In this document: piece after piece, positions 46,201 through 55,290 of the stretch | Position numbering within the stretch: the stretch's first letter is position 1 | Layout of the letters: each line of letters begins with the position of its first letter | Assembly: GCA_039621445.1 (NCBI GenBank) | Contig: CP154956.1 | Coordinates: forward strand, 84,440,474 to 84,504,473 | Direction of reading: 5' to 3' | Origin: Euglena gracilis | Taxonomy: Eukaryota > Euglenida > Euglenophyceae > Euglenales | Length of the DNA: 64,000 bases | Notes under the pieces: model-generated | The model's database searches: none | The model's input: the letters and a program-made list of their open reading frames with translations, nothing else | What the model was told of the DNA's origin: nothing | Program-made: the position numbers and the translations under genes

Positions 46201-46749
46201 TCACGTGCTGTGGGTTCAAATCAACATGACAAAGTTCACAGGATTGCAAGTCCCTAAATTGCCAGCCACCGAGGCTGTTGCTGATGAAAAGGAATTTTGC
46301 TTGAATGATTTCTTTTTAAATCTGAAGGAAAACTGATTTTTTGGGGTAAAAAATCACCTCAATTCCCCGAAGACATCAGGATCCACATCAGGACCATACC
46401 CCTTTTTCTCAATTGCGGGGGGATTTTGAAGCGGGTCATGTGCAACTATTGGTGTTTTTTTTTGTACCCAAAAGGCAAGGGCCCGAAAACACAATGGAGG
46501 GGGAATTGGGCATGGAAAAAAATTTTGGACAAAATTGGTTACAGAAGAAATTGGGCAATTTCTTCGGAAATATGTGGGCGCTTTTGGAAACCAGTCTGCA
46601 AAAGACACTTGTGTGCTGATGGCACCAGTTGCGGCTTGTGCCTTTTTGGGGGGATGGCTGCCAATCCTCTATCCCTTGGCGTCCATAGCCCTGAGACCAA
46701 CCTTGCTCGACGACTGAGCCAGCCTGAGCATTCCCAGAGGGAACAGAAT
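27894..46749 (-). CDS. Membrane-anchored DUF900-type alpha/beta hydrolase gene
   Basis: About 25 exons, about 820 residues. In order: 46702-46749 (start uncertain), 46543-46595, 45898-45996, 45701-45780, 44052-44157, 43095-43124 (tentative), 42214-42369, 41252-41433, 40201-40400, 39340-39542, 39014-39051, 38836-38965, 38328-38427, one unresolved micro-exon, 37725-37920, 37278-37391, 37055-37159, 36651-36712, 34203-34262, 33706-33840, 33275-33324, 33178 to about 33143, about 32890-32806, 31511-31593, 29627-29697, 28080 to 28002 or to the TAA at 27894. Intron phases agree at every junction except three I could not resolve: 38328/37920, the junction after 33178, and the last exon end. The N-terminal third is membrane-associated; the C-terminal half is a hydrolase. 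The true start codon was not found; exons may continue above 46.75 kb. Introns hold most of the 19 kb and several transposable elements. Confidence 0.8.
28126..28973 (+). mobile_element. Long dispersed repeat, copy 2, with target duplication
   Basis: Termini CCAGGTTTTTTTTAAG and CTTAAAAAAAAAAAACCTGG are inverted. CTGTGA(C) occurs directly outside both (28119-28125 and 28974-28980), a 6-7 bp target duplication. The interior matches 13390-14330. The element lies in the last intron of the hydrolase gene, with its left end only about 45 nt from the 3' splice site at 28081. Confidence 0.8.
30235..31333. mobile_element. Foldback element with 9-bp target duplication
   Basis: Termini AAGCACCTATGAC and GTCATAGGTGCTT are inverted, and GGTCATTAG flanks both sides (30226-30234 and 31334-31342). 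Subterminal blocks are tandem GGTCGGC(C/T)GC units at both ends, with a second internal copy of CACCTATGACAG near 31252. The interior is T-rich on the left (CTTTTGGTCACTTTTG) and A-rich on the right (AAAATGGCCAAAAATGG), so the whole element can fold back. A 9-bp duplication and long inverted ends fit Mutator-like non-autonomous elements. It is intronic in the hydrolase gene. No transposase. Confidence 0.85.
32002..32416. mobile_element. C-tract inverted-repeat element (AAATAATACC type), copy 1
   Basis: TA at 32000-32001 and 32417-32418. Left end AACCCCCCAAATGATACC, right end GGTATTATTTGGGGGGAGGG. The interior (GTGGGACCCAAAATTGCACC, TTTCTCATGAAATTTGGC, GAAAAATCGATTTTTTTCG, TTGTTGTCAGAGATTGTG) is the reverse complement of 57656-58033. 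Intronic in the hydrolase gene. Confidence 0.8.
33515..33675. repeat. CA-rich microsatellite
   Basis: Interrupted CACA and CACG repeats ending in about 17 uninterrupted CA units at 33630-33664. It lies in a hydrolase-gene intron, close to the donor at 33705. The open frames through it (CVCVCV) are artefacts. Confidence 0.9.
34741..34870. repeat. CAGGCTTCTTTT repeat family copy
   Basis: ACAGGCTTCTTTTCACCAACCCC, GTGCCTTGCGCAATGGGGTG, CACCCCCGGGGAGGGGTCGG and GGTGCCTGCCGAACAAGCC parallel 2505-2660 closely. Intronic in the hydrolase gene. A GGCCCGGCACTTCGTGCTGG hairpin follows near 35012. Confidence 0.6.
35215..35725. mobile_element. GCTTGTGCTTA element, copy 2, with GC-rich insert
   Basis: The right end matches 20752-21052 almost exactly. 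The left end (GCTTGCTTGTGTTTTTGGGG) is diverged. Hairpins GCCTGCCCCTCGCAGGC and GCCTGCTAGGGGCAGGC flank a block of extreme GC content (35328-35505, mostly GGC, GCG and CCG words) that copy 1 lacks. Confidence 0.65.
36538..36562. repeat. Short telomere-like repeat
   Basis: GGCCTAACCCTAACCCTAAC then CCTGC: three CCCTAA units in an intron of the hydrolase gene, preceded by AGGCCTTCGGCCT. It is too short to be a telomere. Confidence 0.7.
39340..46595 (-). CDS. N-terminal membrane region of the hydrolase gene
   Basis: Exon 46543-46595 gives WFPKAPTYFRRNCPISS. Exon 45898-45996 gives GWLWPFSFSNALLKLADV then ENLLSLSPR. Exon 45701-45780 gives ETFLLMEQRKYIRNLGG then TYHNASKWR. Exon 44052-44157 gives LFGAMDASFRLEASSPL. 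Exon 42214-42369 is cysteine-containing (NVESPPSFLGEHAEDC, YQWTCCRGSGDW). Exon 41252-41433 carries one hydrophobic segment, SLWMVIFISLFLATGALSF, followed by a polar stretch. Exon 40201-40400 carries two more, LLAAFVMVTVITLY and LLRLILAVLLTSVVVLLVL. Exon 39340-39542 is again cysteine-containing. The pattern suggests at least three membrane spans with soluble loops before the hydrolase. I do not recognise the family. Confidence 0.7.
40124..40200. repeat. (CA)n microsatellite abutting a 5' splice site
   Basis: About 38 uninterrupted CA units. On the coding (minus) strand it is a GT repeat that begins exactly where exon 40201-40400 ends. Confidence 0.95.
41605..41780. repeat. Diverged CAGGCTTC-family copy
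   Basis: GGATCCTTTTCCCCAACTGGGG, GCGCCTTGTAGCATGG, CCTGCCCATGGTAGACACC, CCCGGTGCCAGCCAACC and AAGCCAATTTTC follow the order seen at 34741-34870. It lies between exons 42214-42369 and 41252-41433 of the hydrolase gene. Confidence 0.45.
43505..43686. mobile_element. CAGGCTTCTTTTT inverted-repeat element, complete
   Basis: CAGGCTTCTTTTTG at the left pairs with CAAAAAGAAGCCTG at the right, over 182 bp. It is the clearest complete member of the family. The interior has GTCAGCTGGCACCAAGG and two C-run palindromes. I see no clear target duplication. Intronic. Confidence 0.7.
45395..45640 (+). repeat. AAGTGCTATGACAGTG repeat family, copy 1
   Basis: AAAGGGGTCATTTTTGG, GGTGTTCGCAAA, CACATTTGCCAAAA, GAAAACGTC, AAAAAGTGCTATGACAGTG, CTATTCCC and AGCTCGGGG occur in the same order, reverse-complemented, at 52900-53105. 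Intronic in the hydrolase gene. Confidence 0.7.
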
Positions 46750-46847
46750 GGGGGAACATGCCATTGCTCCCAGGGGGGGGTCACTTCACTTTCAAAAAAA
46801 TCAGTCAACTTTTCAAAATTAGTCACCCACTTCCCACCTTCAAACCA

Positions 46848-46965
46848 TGCCCCCCCCCCCCGATAGTGCCCCCCCCCCCAAGATAATGTCCCATACATGC
46901 CCTGTGGCTGAGCCGGGTATGGGACACTGTCGGGGGAGGTATGGTATTTGGGCTTTTCACCCAAA
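46848..46965. mobile_element. CCATGCCCC element with GATAGTG words
   Basis: ACCATGC(11)GATAGTG at the left and CACTGTCGGGGGAGGTATGG followed by TA at the right. Inside, GTCCCATAC and GTATGGGACAC form a second inverted pair. A related copy is at 55748-55830. It is small and non-coding. Confidence 0.55.
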
Positions 46966-47079
46966 ATCAAGCACGTGCTTCTCTTTGCTTAGCTTGCACC
47001 CAAAAGTTGGATATGACGCCCGGGATTGGGCATTGCACGTAGGTGGGGTTGTGCCTGGACTGGGAAAATAAAATATCAC

Positions 47080-47101
47080 ACACACACACACACAAACACA
47101 C

Positions 47102-47139
<38 letters not shown>

Positions 47140-47140
47140 G
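47080..47140. repeat. (CA)n and (TA)n microsatellites
   Basis: Nine CA units run into about seventeen TA units (47106-47138). Confidence 0.9.
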
Positions 47141-47334
47141 ATTGAAAAAATTCATGCAAAATTTCAAAAATATGAAAAATATTTTGAAAAATATGCAGCC
47201 GCTGCTTAGGAAGGTTGATCCTCGTTCCTCGCTCTTGAGCCATAATCAGTGTCCACACATGTCGGGCTAAAGGGAAAAAGTTTTCATGTTGGCAGTGCCA
47301 AAAAAAATTTTTGGGGACCCCCAAAACAGGCCAA

Positions 47335-47478
47335 AAATGCCCATTTTTGGCCCACTCTCCAATTTGTCTTGCATAATTGAAGAAGGGGCGTTGCACTGGC
47401 GCGTCTCAAGTGTTAATAATTCGCCACAACGGTCACAACGGTCACAACGGTCACATGGGGAGCTACCCCACGACGTCA
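47335..47478 (-). CDS. Candidate exon with CDR triplet repeat
   Basis: After the acceptor TTCTGCCATCCTAAG the frame reads DAMTSWGSSPCDRCDRCDRC then GELLTLETRQCNAPSS. The CDR triplet comes from a 9-nt tandem repeat (TGTGACCGT, three copies, about 47428-47454). It could be a 5' exon of the hydrolase gene, since it is on the same strand just upstream, but I could not make its phase join exon 46702-46749. Confidence 0.3.
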
Positions 47479-47745
47479 TGGCATCCTTAGGATGGCAGAA
47501 AATGCTCCTGAACTTGAATTTTCCTGTGTCAGCCCCTTCTGTCAGCCAACAACATGCAGGGAAAGGAAATGATATTTTTCGAGTTTGAAAAATTCAAAAA
47601 ATATTTTCAACTTTTCAATTGAAATTTTTCAATTGAAATTTTTCAATGAAAATTCTGATTTATTTTTCAGGCACAACTTGGGCATTTTCAAAATCAGGAA
47701 TTGGCACACCAAACTAGGTATTTGTCAAAGAAAATTGCCTTTATA

Positions 47746-48089
47746 CCCCCCCATAATTGAGAATGGAAAAGTTCCCAGGGACCCCCTTTTCTCAATTATG
47801 GGGGGTACTATTATGGGGGGGTACTCACAATAAAGGGGGGGATTTTCGACCCCCAAACTGAAAATTTATTGGCCTTTTGAGATGCAAACCGGGCATATAC
47901 GGAAAATTTTCATTTTTGGATGCAAATCAAGGTTGATTGGACCTTTTTCGACCTTTTTTTGGCAGCAAAAAACGAAAAATTTTCCAAAAAAAATTCTCCG
48001 ACCGGCCATTCTCAATTATGGGGGGTAAAAAAAATTCCCCGGGGCGTTTTCTCAATTATGGGGGGGTCAATTATGGGGGGAGGGGGTGG
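47746..48089. mobile_element. C-tract inverted-repeat element (CATAATTGAGAA type)
   Basis: TA at 47744-47745 and 48090-48091. Left end C(7)ATAATTGAGAA, right end TTCTCAATTATGGGG then GGTCAATTATGGGG and GGGGGTGG. The word TCAATTATGGGG occurs at least four times inside. Non-coding. Confidence 0.75.
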
Positions 48090-48438
48090 TAACAAGGTGG
48101 ATATTGAATATCGGTCCATGTCGGGTTTATCGAAAACTTGAAACTTTGTCGAATGCCGAAAAAATATCGTGAAAATGTCGGATTTATTGGGGGTGACGTA
48201 CTTTTTTGTTCTTTTTCGGGCGACATTGGGATTCTCCAAATCACAAAAATGAGGATATCGGGGCACAAAATGATCAATCAGTTTTATCGACTGTTATCGA
48301 GGATACCAGGGTGTCAATCAAACCAAATTTATCGGGACACCCCCTAAACCCAATGTCAATATCCATCCTTGTTTACAACAACCCCGCTTCCATCAGCACA
48401 TGGACCATTTATGACCTAAGACGGCGCCATAAACCTGG

Positions 48439-49265
48439 GCTCCGTGCGGATGATTGGTTATGACGATCCCGGAGGTCGCGCCGACCATGGTCGGGCCAAC
48501 CTTGGTCGGGCCGACCATTGGCTATGGATTATCGACCATTGGAGGTCGGGCCGACCAGGTCGGCCCGATTTCCAATGAACCGCATTACCCGCTAATTTTT
48601 TTGAAATTTAAGCCCCCCCCCCTCAAAATTTGATTCGGTAAATTTGACTCAAAATGCACAGAAACACATTGAAATGACCTTGAAACTGTCAAAAAAACTC
48701 CCATACTAAAAAAAAGGAAAAAGGATTACCAAAACGCGAACCTAGTCGGCCTACGGCCTCCTCCGGGGGGGGGGGGGGGGGGACTGCCACCGCCGCCCAC
48801 GGACCCCCCCAAAAAATAACAATATCCCCTTGTGTGTGCAAGGCAAAGATGGCCAAAACGCGCACCCTAACAAAATCCCTTTGTCTGTGAAAGGCAAAAC
48901 AATAGGTAAAATAGCCCCTTTGCATGTTCCACAGGGTATGGCCAAGGGTTGGTATGCTTCTGAAATGGAAAACCATGGCGGTCGTTTCTACCGACCACAT
49001 GGTCAGCCAGACCTCCAACTGGTTGTTACCGACCATATGGTCGGTAACAAACTGGTCGGGCCGACCATGGTCGGCCCGACCTCTAGTCAAAAGTCCTTTG
49101 AAAAAGGGGGGGGGGTAATGCGGTTCATTGGCTATGCTTATCGACCTCCAGTGGTCGGCTCGACCATGGTCGGCCCGACGACATGGTCGGCCCGCGACAT
49201 GGTCGGCCCGACCTAGGTCGGCACGACCTCCGGGATCGTCATAGCCAATCATCCGCCCAGGGCCG
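48439..49265. mobile_element. Foldback element with about 145-bp arms and 9-bp flanks
   Basis: TAAACCTGG occurs outside both ends (48430-48438 and 49266-49274). The arms (about 48447-48595 and 49117-49260) are inverted: GCGGATGATTGG, TATGACGATCCCGGAGGTCG, repeated GGTCGGGCCGACC palindromes, then CCAATGAACCGCATTACC next to the A/T-rich interior. Size, long arms and a 9-bp duplication again suggest a Mutator-like non-autonomous element. The arms are built of GGTCGG words, like the 30235-31333 element. Confidence 0.8.
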
Positions 49266-49299
49266 TAAACCTGGCCATCGGCCAAAAATGGCCGAAATT

Positions 49300-49400
49300 A
49301 AATGGATTTTGGCTGATTTTCCGGCCACTTTCGGTCATTCCTGTCTGACCCCACCCACCCCTGTGGGGATCTGGAGCCGAAAGCCAGTCAGTCACAAAAG
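49300..49400. repeat. CAGTCAGTCAC repeat family fragment
   Basis: TTTTCCGGCCACTTTCGG, CTGACCCCACCCACCCC and GAAAGCCAGTCAGTCAC parallel 19725-19950. Confidence 0.45.
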
Positions 49401-49616
49401 ATCAATATCCCTCCCCAGGGGCAGACGGAAGGAAGAAAACCCCCCCCTCCACCACCACGTGTTAACGATGGGCCGCACCCCCCTCTCTAATGGCAAAATC
49501 CTTTTATGTTGTCAATATACTTGTCCTTGCCACCTCATGGAAAACCTAATGGCAGGCGTAAGGTTTTGCTAGAAAATTTTCTCACAAATCATCACCCCCG
49601 TTTGGGGGTTCTAGCA

Positions 49617-50035
49617 AGGTTGACGGCTTGTTTTTTTTTAAACAAAAAAACATGTTTTTTTACAAAAAAAATGTTTTTAAAAAAAACAAAAAAACGTCAT
49701 GGAGGGTTTGGGGAATATTTTTTCGAATTTTTTTTTAGCAAAAAGGTCATTTTTTTATCTTTGCAGCTTCGTAATCCGTAAAAGGTGCTGGCTTTCACAT
49801 GTGCGACGCCTTGCCAGCCACATCATTTTAGGATGAAGGGTCTGGAAAAACTAAAGAACGTCACTTTTTGATGACCAAAAAAATGACCTTAGAACTTTTT
49901 CCTCAAAAAATGGCCATTTCGCAAGGAAAAAGGTCAATTTTTGGTTTTTCAAAAAAACATGGTTTTTTGGTGTTTTTTTTATGTAAAAAAAACATGTTTT
50001 TTGTTGTTTTTTAAAAAAAAACGTCAACCCTGCCA
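49617..50035. mobile_element. A/T-rich foldback element
   Basis: GGTTGACGGCTTGTTTTTTT with AAACAAAAAAACATG at the left pairs with CATGTTTTTTGTTGTTTTTT and AAAAAACGTCAACCC at the right. The arms are about 80 nt. Low complexity makes the ends imprecise. Confidence 0.55.
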
Positions 50036-51639
50036 TTTGGGTGGGTTTTGGCCTCTTTGGGATGATTTGGACAAACATTTTTATTGAGTGGGGGGGCGAC
50101 CCCTCAAATTTGCACTAAATTAGAATTTACCATCCAAAATTTGGAACTGACACACCAAATTAGGCATTATGCCACTCAGAATTGGCTTCACATGACCCGG
50201 CTTCCAACCGTTGGCCAGCCCCATTATTTGCAGAATTTGAAAAAAGTGCAAAAAAATGCCATCTGATACTGCAAATTTTGAAAGAAACTTCATTGAATTT
50301 ACAATTCCTTGTGTTCTTTTGAGAAGGCCATCCCCTCTGCCTAGGGGGTCACAAAAAAAATCCCTTACAATGACCCAAAAGCAACTCTGGGGGTGGTTCG
50401 GGTCACGGGGGGGGGGGGGGGCCCCGGGGGGAACACGGTGGCCAAATCGAGAATCACCCAAAAAAAAATTGGAAAAAATGCACAAATCAGGAATCCCCAC
50501 ATTTGAAATTGGTATTTTGACACCAAATTAGGAATCACCATCCCTAAATTTGCAATTTATGCCTCAAAATTAGGAATCCACCTGAATATTTTATCAAATT
50601 AGGAATCACCGGCCAAATTGTTTTCCGTCTTAGGTCTTAGGTCGGGTCACGGAGGGGGTCATGGGGGGAACACCCCCTCTGATGATTTTTTTCAAAAAAA
50701 TGACCATGACCCTTGGGGGGGGCGGGGGGCTCACTTAGGGGGGGGGGGGATGCCAATTGTGAATGATATTTGAAGCCGGCGACGCAGACATGTTGTCGGG
50801 ATCAGATGCATGACGATCGGCGCAAAGCTTGTTGCAAGGAGGCATGATGCAAATGAACGTCTCTTTTGTGGATGAATTTTTTCACTTTCGCACAAAAAAA
50901 GGTTCTCTACACCATGGGCTGAGCTCAAGGATTCAGGTATGGTTAAAGAAATAGGAGGGCCTTGAGAGTATCCCCCCCTACGTGACCCCCCCCCCCTAAG
51001 TGAGCCCTTGGGGGGTCCAGAACCGACAAAGGGGGGCTCGTTTAGAGGGGGGGTCATAGCATTTTCTCCTTCAAAAATCGCTGTCCCGATCTGAGAAGTA
51101 GCCACCCTTCACAACCCCCCCCACTGTGCCTAGCCTCCGGCCCAATCTCCATTTTGGTCGCCACCAGAATTCTGCTCAGGCCGGGGGAAACGCCTTTGGT
51201 AGGCCCTTCCCTTGTGTATTTGGCTCAAAAACAGCTCTTTCTTTTTGTTATTTTGGACATTATTTTCCTGTACCCGCGAAGATCCCATTTGCGGTTCACA
51301 GTGGGGGTCAGGAGGGAGGTTACTGGGGCCGCACCCCCCCCCAAAACAACCATTTTTGAGCACTGTTTTTTTGCACCGCCTTTGCCCCCCAAAACAATGC
51401 ATTATGTTTTTAAGCCCTCGGGCAATTTGGCAACAAAAATTTGGCTGAGATTTTGGTGTGCGGCACCTTCGGCACTGAAAGAAAATGACAACTTTGAAAG
51501 GGGGGGGGGGCACTTTGCATTGGAAAAGCTTGTCGGTGACAAATCGACAAAATAACAAACACCACATCATGGAGTGGATTGTATTTCAATGAATAATCTG
51601 GTTGATCCTGGTGAACAAATGTTTTTGAAACACAAATAC
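50036..51639. other. Spacer with AAATTAGGAATCACC words and G-runs
   Basis: The phrase CAAATTAGGAATCACC recurs at about 50160, 50525, 50590 and again near 53905 and 54060, marking another dispersed family. Runs of G and C with GTCAC/GTGACC words follow at 50640-51060. I see no supported exon. Confidence 0.4.
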
Positions 51640-53842
51640 CTGTATTCCTCCAAGTGTATGAACCTCAGGATCTGGTTCAAAAGCCTCATCTACAAAAAGA
51701 GAAAAGAACATGAATTTTATGCCTCGTCCTCAAATGCATTAGGCTTTGATGCACTATGAATAACTCGGCATCTCGATCATCACCTCTAAGCATTGAAAAA
51801 AGGTAACTTCTATCAGGGGGGGAAACATACAACTTGGCCCTTCAAATCACGCAAGTCAAAAAAATGCAAAAAAATGCAAAAAATGCAACTTGCATAAAAC
51901 CCCTGTTGCTGCCTAAAATCTGTAAACATGTGACAATGCCGGTGTACCTATCAATGATTCACAAAGAAGACCTCCTGGAAGACAACGGCAAGCAATGAAG
52001 CTTTGAAAATAAACACGAATGGCACCTACACGTTCACTCTAAGCAAATCGTCCCACCATAGAACATCAATAAAGCGGCAGCACGTCGCATTTCATTGCAC
52101 AACGTGGAATGCAAGGGACCAGAGACAAAACATGGCATGGCGACCAACTACAAAAAAAAATTTCCAGGGCAAAATATTTTGCGCAAAAAAATGCAAAAAT
52201 GCAAAGTTTGGAAAAACCTGATTATGCAAAAAAATGCAAATTATGCAAGTTGCATATTCCCCCCCCCCCGCTCTCATCAACTGGAATCCTTTCGAAATGC
52301 AACCCACTGCCATCTTTCCACCCATCCAAAGGGGTACCTTGTGCACGTGAGCCCTCGGCGTCGACCACCTCACCACTCTGCAAACCGAGCAGATCAATGT
52401 TCAATGTTCAGATCAATATTACCATGCCCCCCCCCCCGAGTTAGTCACCCCCCCCCCTATTAGTCACCCTGGCCAAATTTTCCTTCCAGGGGGGGGGTGA
52501 CTAACTCGGGGGGGGGGATTTATGCCCATTTTGCCCCCTACCCAAAGTCTTGGGGGGTTTCAAGGTTGTTTTTGGGCATTCCAGGGAACTTTTCATGGAT
52601 GGCAACCAGCAAACAAAAAATTGCGACGGCCAAATTCGGCGTTTTTTTTCAAAGAAAAATATTTCCCTTCAAAAAAAATTTTGTTTGGGGGCCGAAAGGT
52701 GACTAATAGGGGGGTGACTATCTTGGGGGGGGGGGCATGGTATCTTAGAACCGGAAAGAAGATAAATATCGACTTCGCACAATTCATTGGTTTGGTGGTT
52801 GTCGAGGAGAAACCTGACGTTGTGGGGATGCCTCTTCGAGGTCGCATTGCTGTTCGACAAGGATGGGCAGCAAGTTGCATCTGCAAACAAATAAAATACC
52901 ATGCCCCCCCCCCCCCGAGCTTCCCATAGGGGGGAATAGACCACTGTCATAGCACTTTTTTAAAAAAAGAACATCCCAAAAAAAAGTGATCAAAAATCGG
53001 CGTTTTGGTGACGTTTTCGAAAATAAATTTTGGCAAATGTGTTATTGTTTGCGAACATCCAAAAAAGTTGCCAAAAATGACCCCTTATGGGCTGCCCAAG
53101 GTTTAGGTATGGGAATACCCTCAGCCACCCCCTCAAAGTGCCCCACCCCTCAAAGTGGCCAAAAAGTTTTGGCAAATTTTGGTTTACCCCCCTCAAAGTG
53201 GCAATTTTCCAACATTTGACCCCCCCCAAAGTGTCCCCCCTCCCAGACTAGCTCAAACGGGGACCTAAGTCCCCTCCCCCGACGTGTTCCCCCCGTGCTG
53301 TTCCCATTGGGCCATAAAGGGTCCTGGGGACGGGAACAGATGGGGGGGCATGGTGTACGCATGTGCAAAAAAAAATGGGATTGAAAAAAGTGGGTTTTGG
53401 GGACGCGGGGGGGACGCGGGGAGGGGGGCACCACCATTCTGGGTAGCATTTCTTTGGGGTGCCCCCCCGTGACCCCGCCCCTAACCCCCCTGTGACCCGA
53501 CCTACGAGTGGTGTAGGACCAATTTTTCCTTTGGGAGGGGAGACTTTGAATCAAAACCTTCGAGACGAAGTAAACAACAACGGCATGCGCCCGAGCCTGG
53601 TGGCTGAGTGTGAAGGTTGATGAGTGGGCAGCATTTTCAACAATGAAGGTGCTATACGAAGTGCGAGGTGATTGAGAATAGCATGGGAAAGCATAGCTTC
53701 TCACAATTACTCCTCACCCATAACATGCTGGCCAATCTGCGAACAAAGATAAATTTTCAAATGTCGCAAAGTTTAAAACAAGCGTTCAGCAGTTAAAGAA
53801 ACTCACACTTTTTGCATTGACCCTGAGTTCCACTCCGTGCAT
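51640..53842 (-). CDS. Multi-exon minus-strand gene, unknown protein
   Basis: Exons in order. 53809-53842: ATG, MHGVELRVNAK; it may begin earlier as SRIVCVF. 53718-53736: NWPACY, acceptor TTTGTTCGCAG, donor GG|GTGAGG. 53558-53651: TFIVENAAHSSTFTLS then HQARAHAVVVYFVSK. 52814-52880: CNLLPILVEQQCDLEEAS then PQRQ, acceptor TATTTGTTTGCAG. 52338-52377: SGEVVDAEGSRAQ. 51948-51974 (tentative): GLLCESLI. 51640-51689: MRLLNQILRFIHLEEY, acceptor CTCTTTTTGTAG, donor AG|GTATTTG. Phases agree for the first three joins and for 52814/52377/51974. An exon is missing between 53558 and 52880, and another before 51689. The intron 52378-52813 contains a whole C-tract element. Family unknown. Confidence 0.5.
52422..52740. 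mobile_element. C-tract inverted-repeat element (GAGTTAGTCACC type)
   Basis: TA at 52420-52421 and 52741-52742. Left end CCATGC(12)GAGTTAGTCACC, right end GGTGACTATCTTG(10)CATGG. The phrase TTAGTCACC / GGTGACTAA appears four times. It sits inside an intron of the 51640-53842 gene. Confidence 0.8.
52900..53105 (-). repeat. AAGTGCTATGACAGTG repeat family, copy 2
   Basis: Reverse-complement relative of 45395-45640. Its G-run end abuts a CCATGCCCC end similar to that at 52422. Confidence 0.65.
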
Positions 53843-54360
53843 GAAGACGCAAACAATTCGACTCTTGTAATTTTTTGTGGTTTTGGGGGGATTTTCAGTG
53901 GTCAAATTAGGAATCACCAAACACGAATTTTGGGGAGGGGATCCATGAATTAGGAATACCCACACCTGAAATTAGGATTTTGAGAACCAAAATTAGTAAT
54001 CACCATCCCCAAAATTCATAAAATTTATGCTTCAAAATTAGGAATCTACCTGACTATACTATCAAGTAAGGAATCACCGGCCAAATTTTTCCGAAAAAAT
54101 TTGGCCGAAAAGGGTCTTAGATGTACAACGTCATGGGAAAAGTGTGTTCCAGTTCACGTGGTTCGCACAAAAAATGGCGATTTTGATAAACACGGGTTGA
54201 TGTTTTTGACCGTCAACCATATTCAAAACACATCTTGACTGCAAAAAACCTTGTTCAGAACACGTGTTGAAGGTCCAAAAAACCGTGTTCAGTCCACATT
54301 TTCCGTCGTTGGTTTTCCATGACGCTGCATATCGTGGACTGAACATGATTTCAAGATGTT

Positions 54361-54480
54361 CCTCCGTGACTTCACGCTTGTTTTTGCAACGTTCTTTCTC
54401 CTTTTCCCTTTGTTCTCCTTCGTTTCATCAGAGCGAGCATGCATTGCAAAAAAGCTTCTACAAAAAAGGACACCAAGCCA
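54361..54480 (+). repeat. Inverted duplicate of 58410-58510
   Basis: GTGACTTCACGCTTGTTTTTG, CAACGTTCTTTCTCC, CTCCTTCGTTTCATC and GAGCATGC match the reverse complement of 58410-58510 (GACTTCACTTGTTTTGCAATG, TTCTTTTTCC, TTCTTCGTTTCATCG, AAGCATGC). A CACCAAGCCACTTGGTG palindrome follows at 54470 and recurs near 59465. Confidence 0.55.
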
Positions 54481-54612
54481 CTTGGTGGGGACGTGGGGGG
54501 GACGCGGGGGGGGACGCGGGGGCTCAACCCCCAATGAATGGGGAATTCACACCTTTCATATCCTTTTGGGGCAACACCATCTTGTTGCCCACATCGTTTT
54601 GCAGGAGGATGC

Positions 54613-54780
54613 ACTTCATTGGGATCTTCGCCGATTCTGATTGGCACCACTTGCAACTCGAGCCCAATGTCATCAACCTTCACATTATTATTGCTGCCAT
54701 CCATCTGCAACCCAAAGAGGAATTTCCTCAAACTCCTTTGCCTGGAGATGCTTTCGCAGATTTTCATGGTTTGCAGGGTT
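54613..54780 (+). CDS. Coding-like segment, strand unresolved
   Basis: Plus strand: acceptor CATCGTTTTGCAG, then RMHFIGIFADSDWHHL, QLEPNVINLHIIIAAIHL, QPKEEFPQTPLPGD, and TGA. Minus strand: MKICESISRQRSLRKF, LFGLQMDGSNNNVKV, DDIGLELQVVPIRIGED, PNEVHPPAKRCGQQDG. Both look like protein. The plus strand has the better acceptor; the minus strand has an ATG and a possible upstream exon with donor TCA|GTAAGA. I leave the choice open. Confidence 0.3.
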
Positions 54781-55194
54781 GAAAAAAAAAGTTGTCTTAC
54801 TGACGGCATCTGGCCCGAAACTCCAGACGAAGCATTCAACCAGACCGTGCCCCGGGCCAGGTAAATGTCTCTTTTGCTTTTGTTTTTTTGTGCAAGCGTC
54901 TCCGCCAACGCGACTTTTGTGGGCTTTTTTATATAATAATAAAAAAGAGGCAGTTCTTCTTGCCGGCAACGCGCCTTTTGTGGGCATTTTCTTTTTCTTT
55001 AAAAAAGAGGCAGCTCTTCTTCCAGCTGGCTAACCGCTGTGGGCTTGAAATCAAAAAAAGGCCCACGTCCCTCTGGAAAAACCAGCGGGAAAAGAAGTGA
55101 AACTAAGAAGTGACAGACGGCAACGGCTCGCTGTGACCCGTCCCCATGGCAAAGAACATTCTGCTGACAACGGCTCGCACGGGCGACGCATGGG

Positions 55195-55290
55195 CATGAC
55201 ACGCGCGAGACACATGCGAGCCGAGCCGTGCCGAGCCGTGCCAATCTGTGTCGAGCCGTGCCGAGCCATGCTGAGCCGTGCCGAGCTGTT
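55195..55290. repeat. GCCGAGCCGT minisatellite
   Basis: About nine imperfect copies of the 10-mer GCCGAGCCGT, some extended with CAATCTGTGTC or ATGCTGA. Confidence 0.8.

Noticed and set aside
51574-51759. 61-codon plus-strand ATG-to-stop frame
   Set aside because: It overlaps, antisense, an exon at 51640-51689 that has a strong acceptor and donor.
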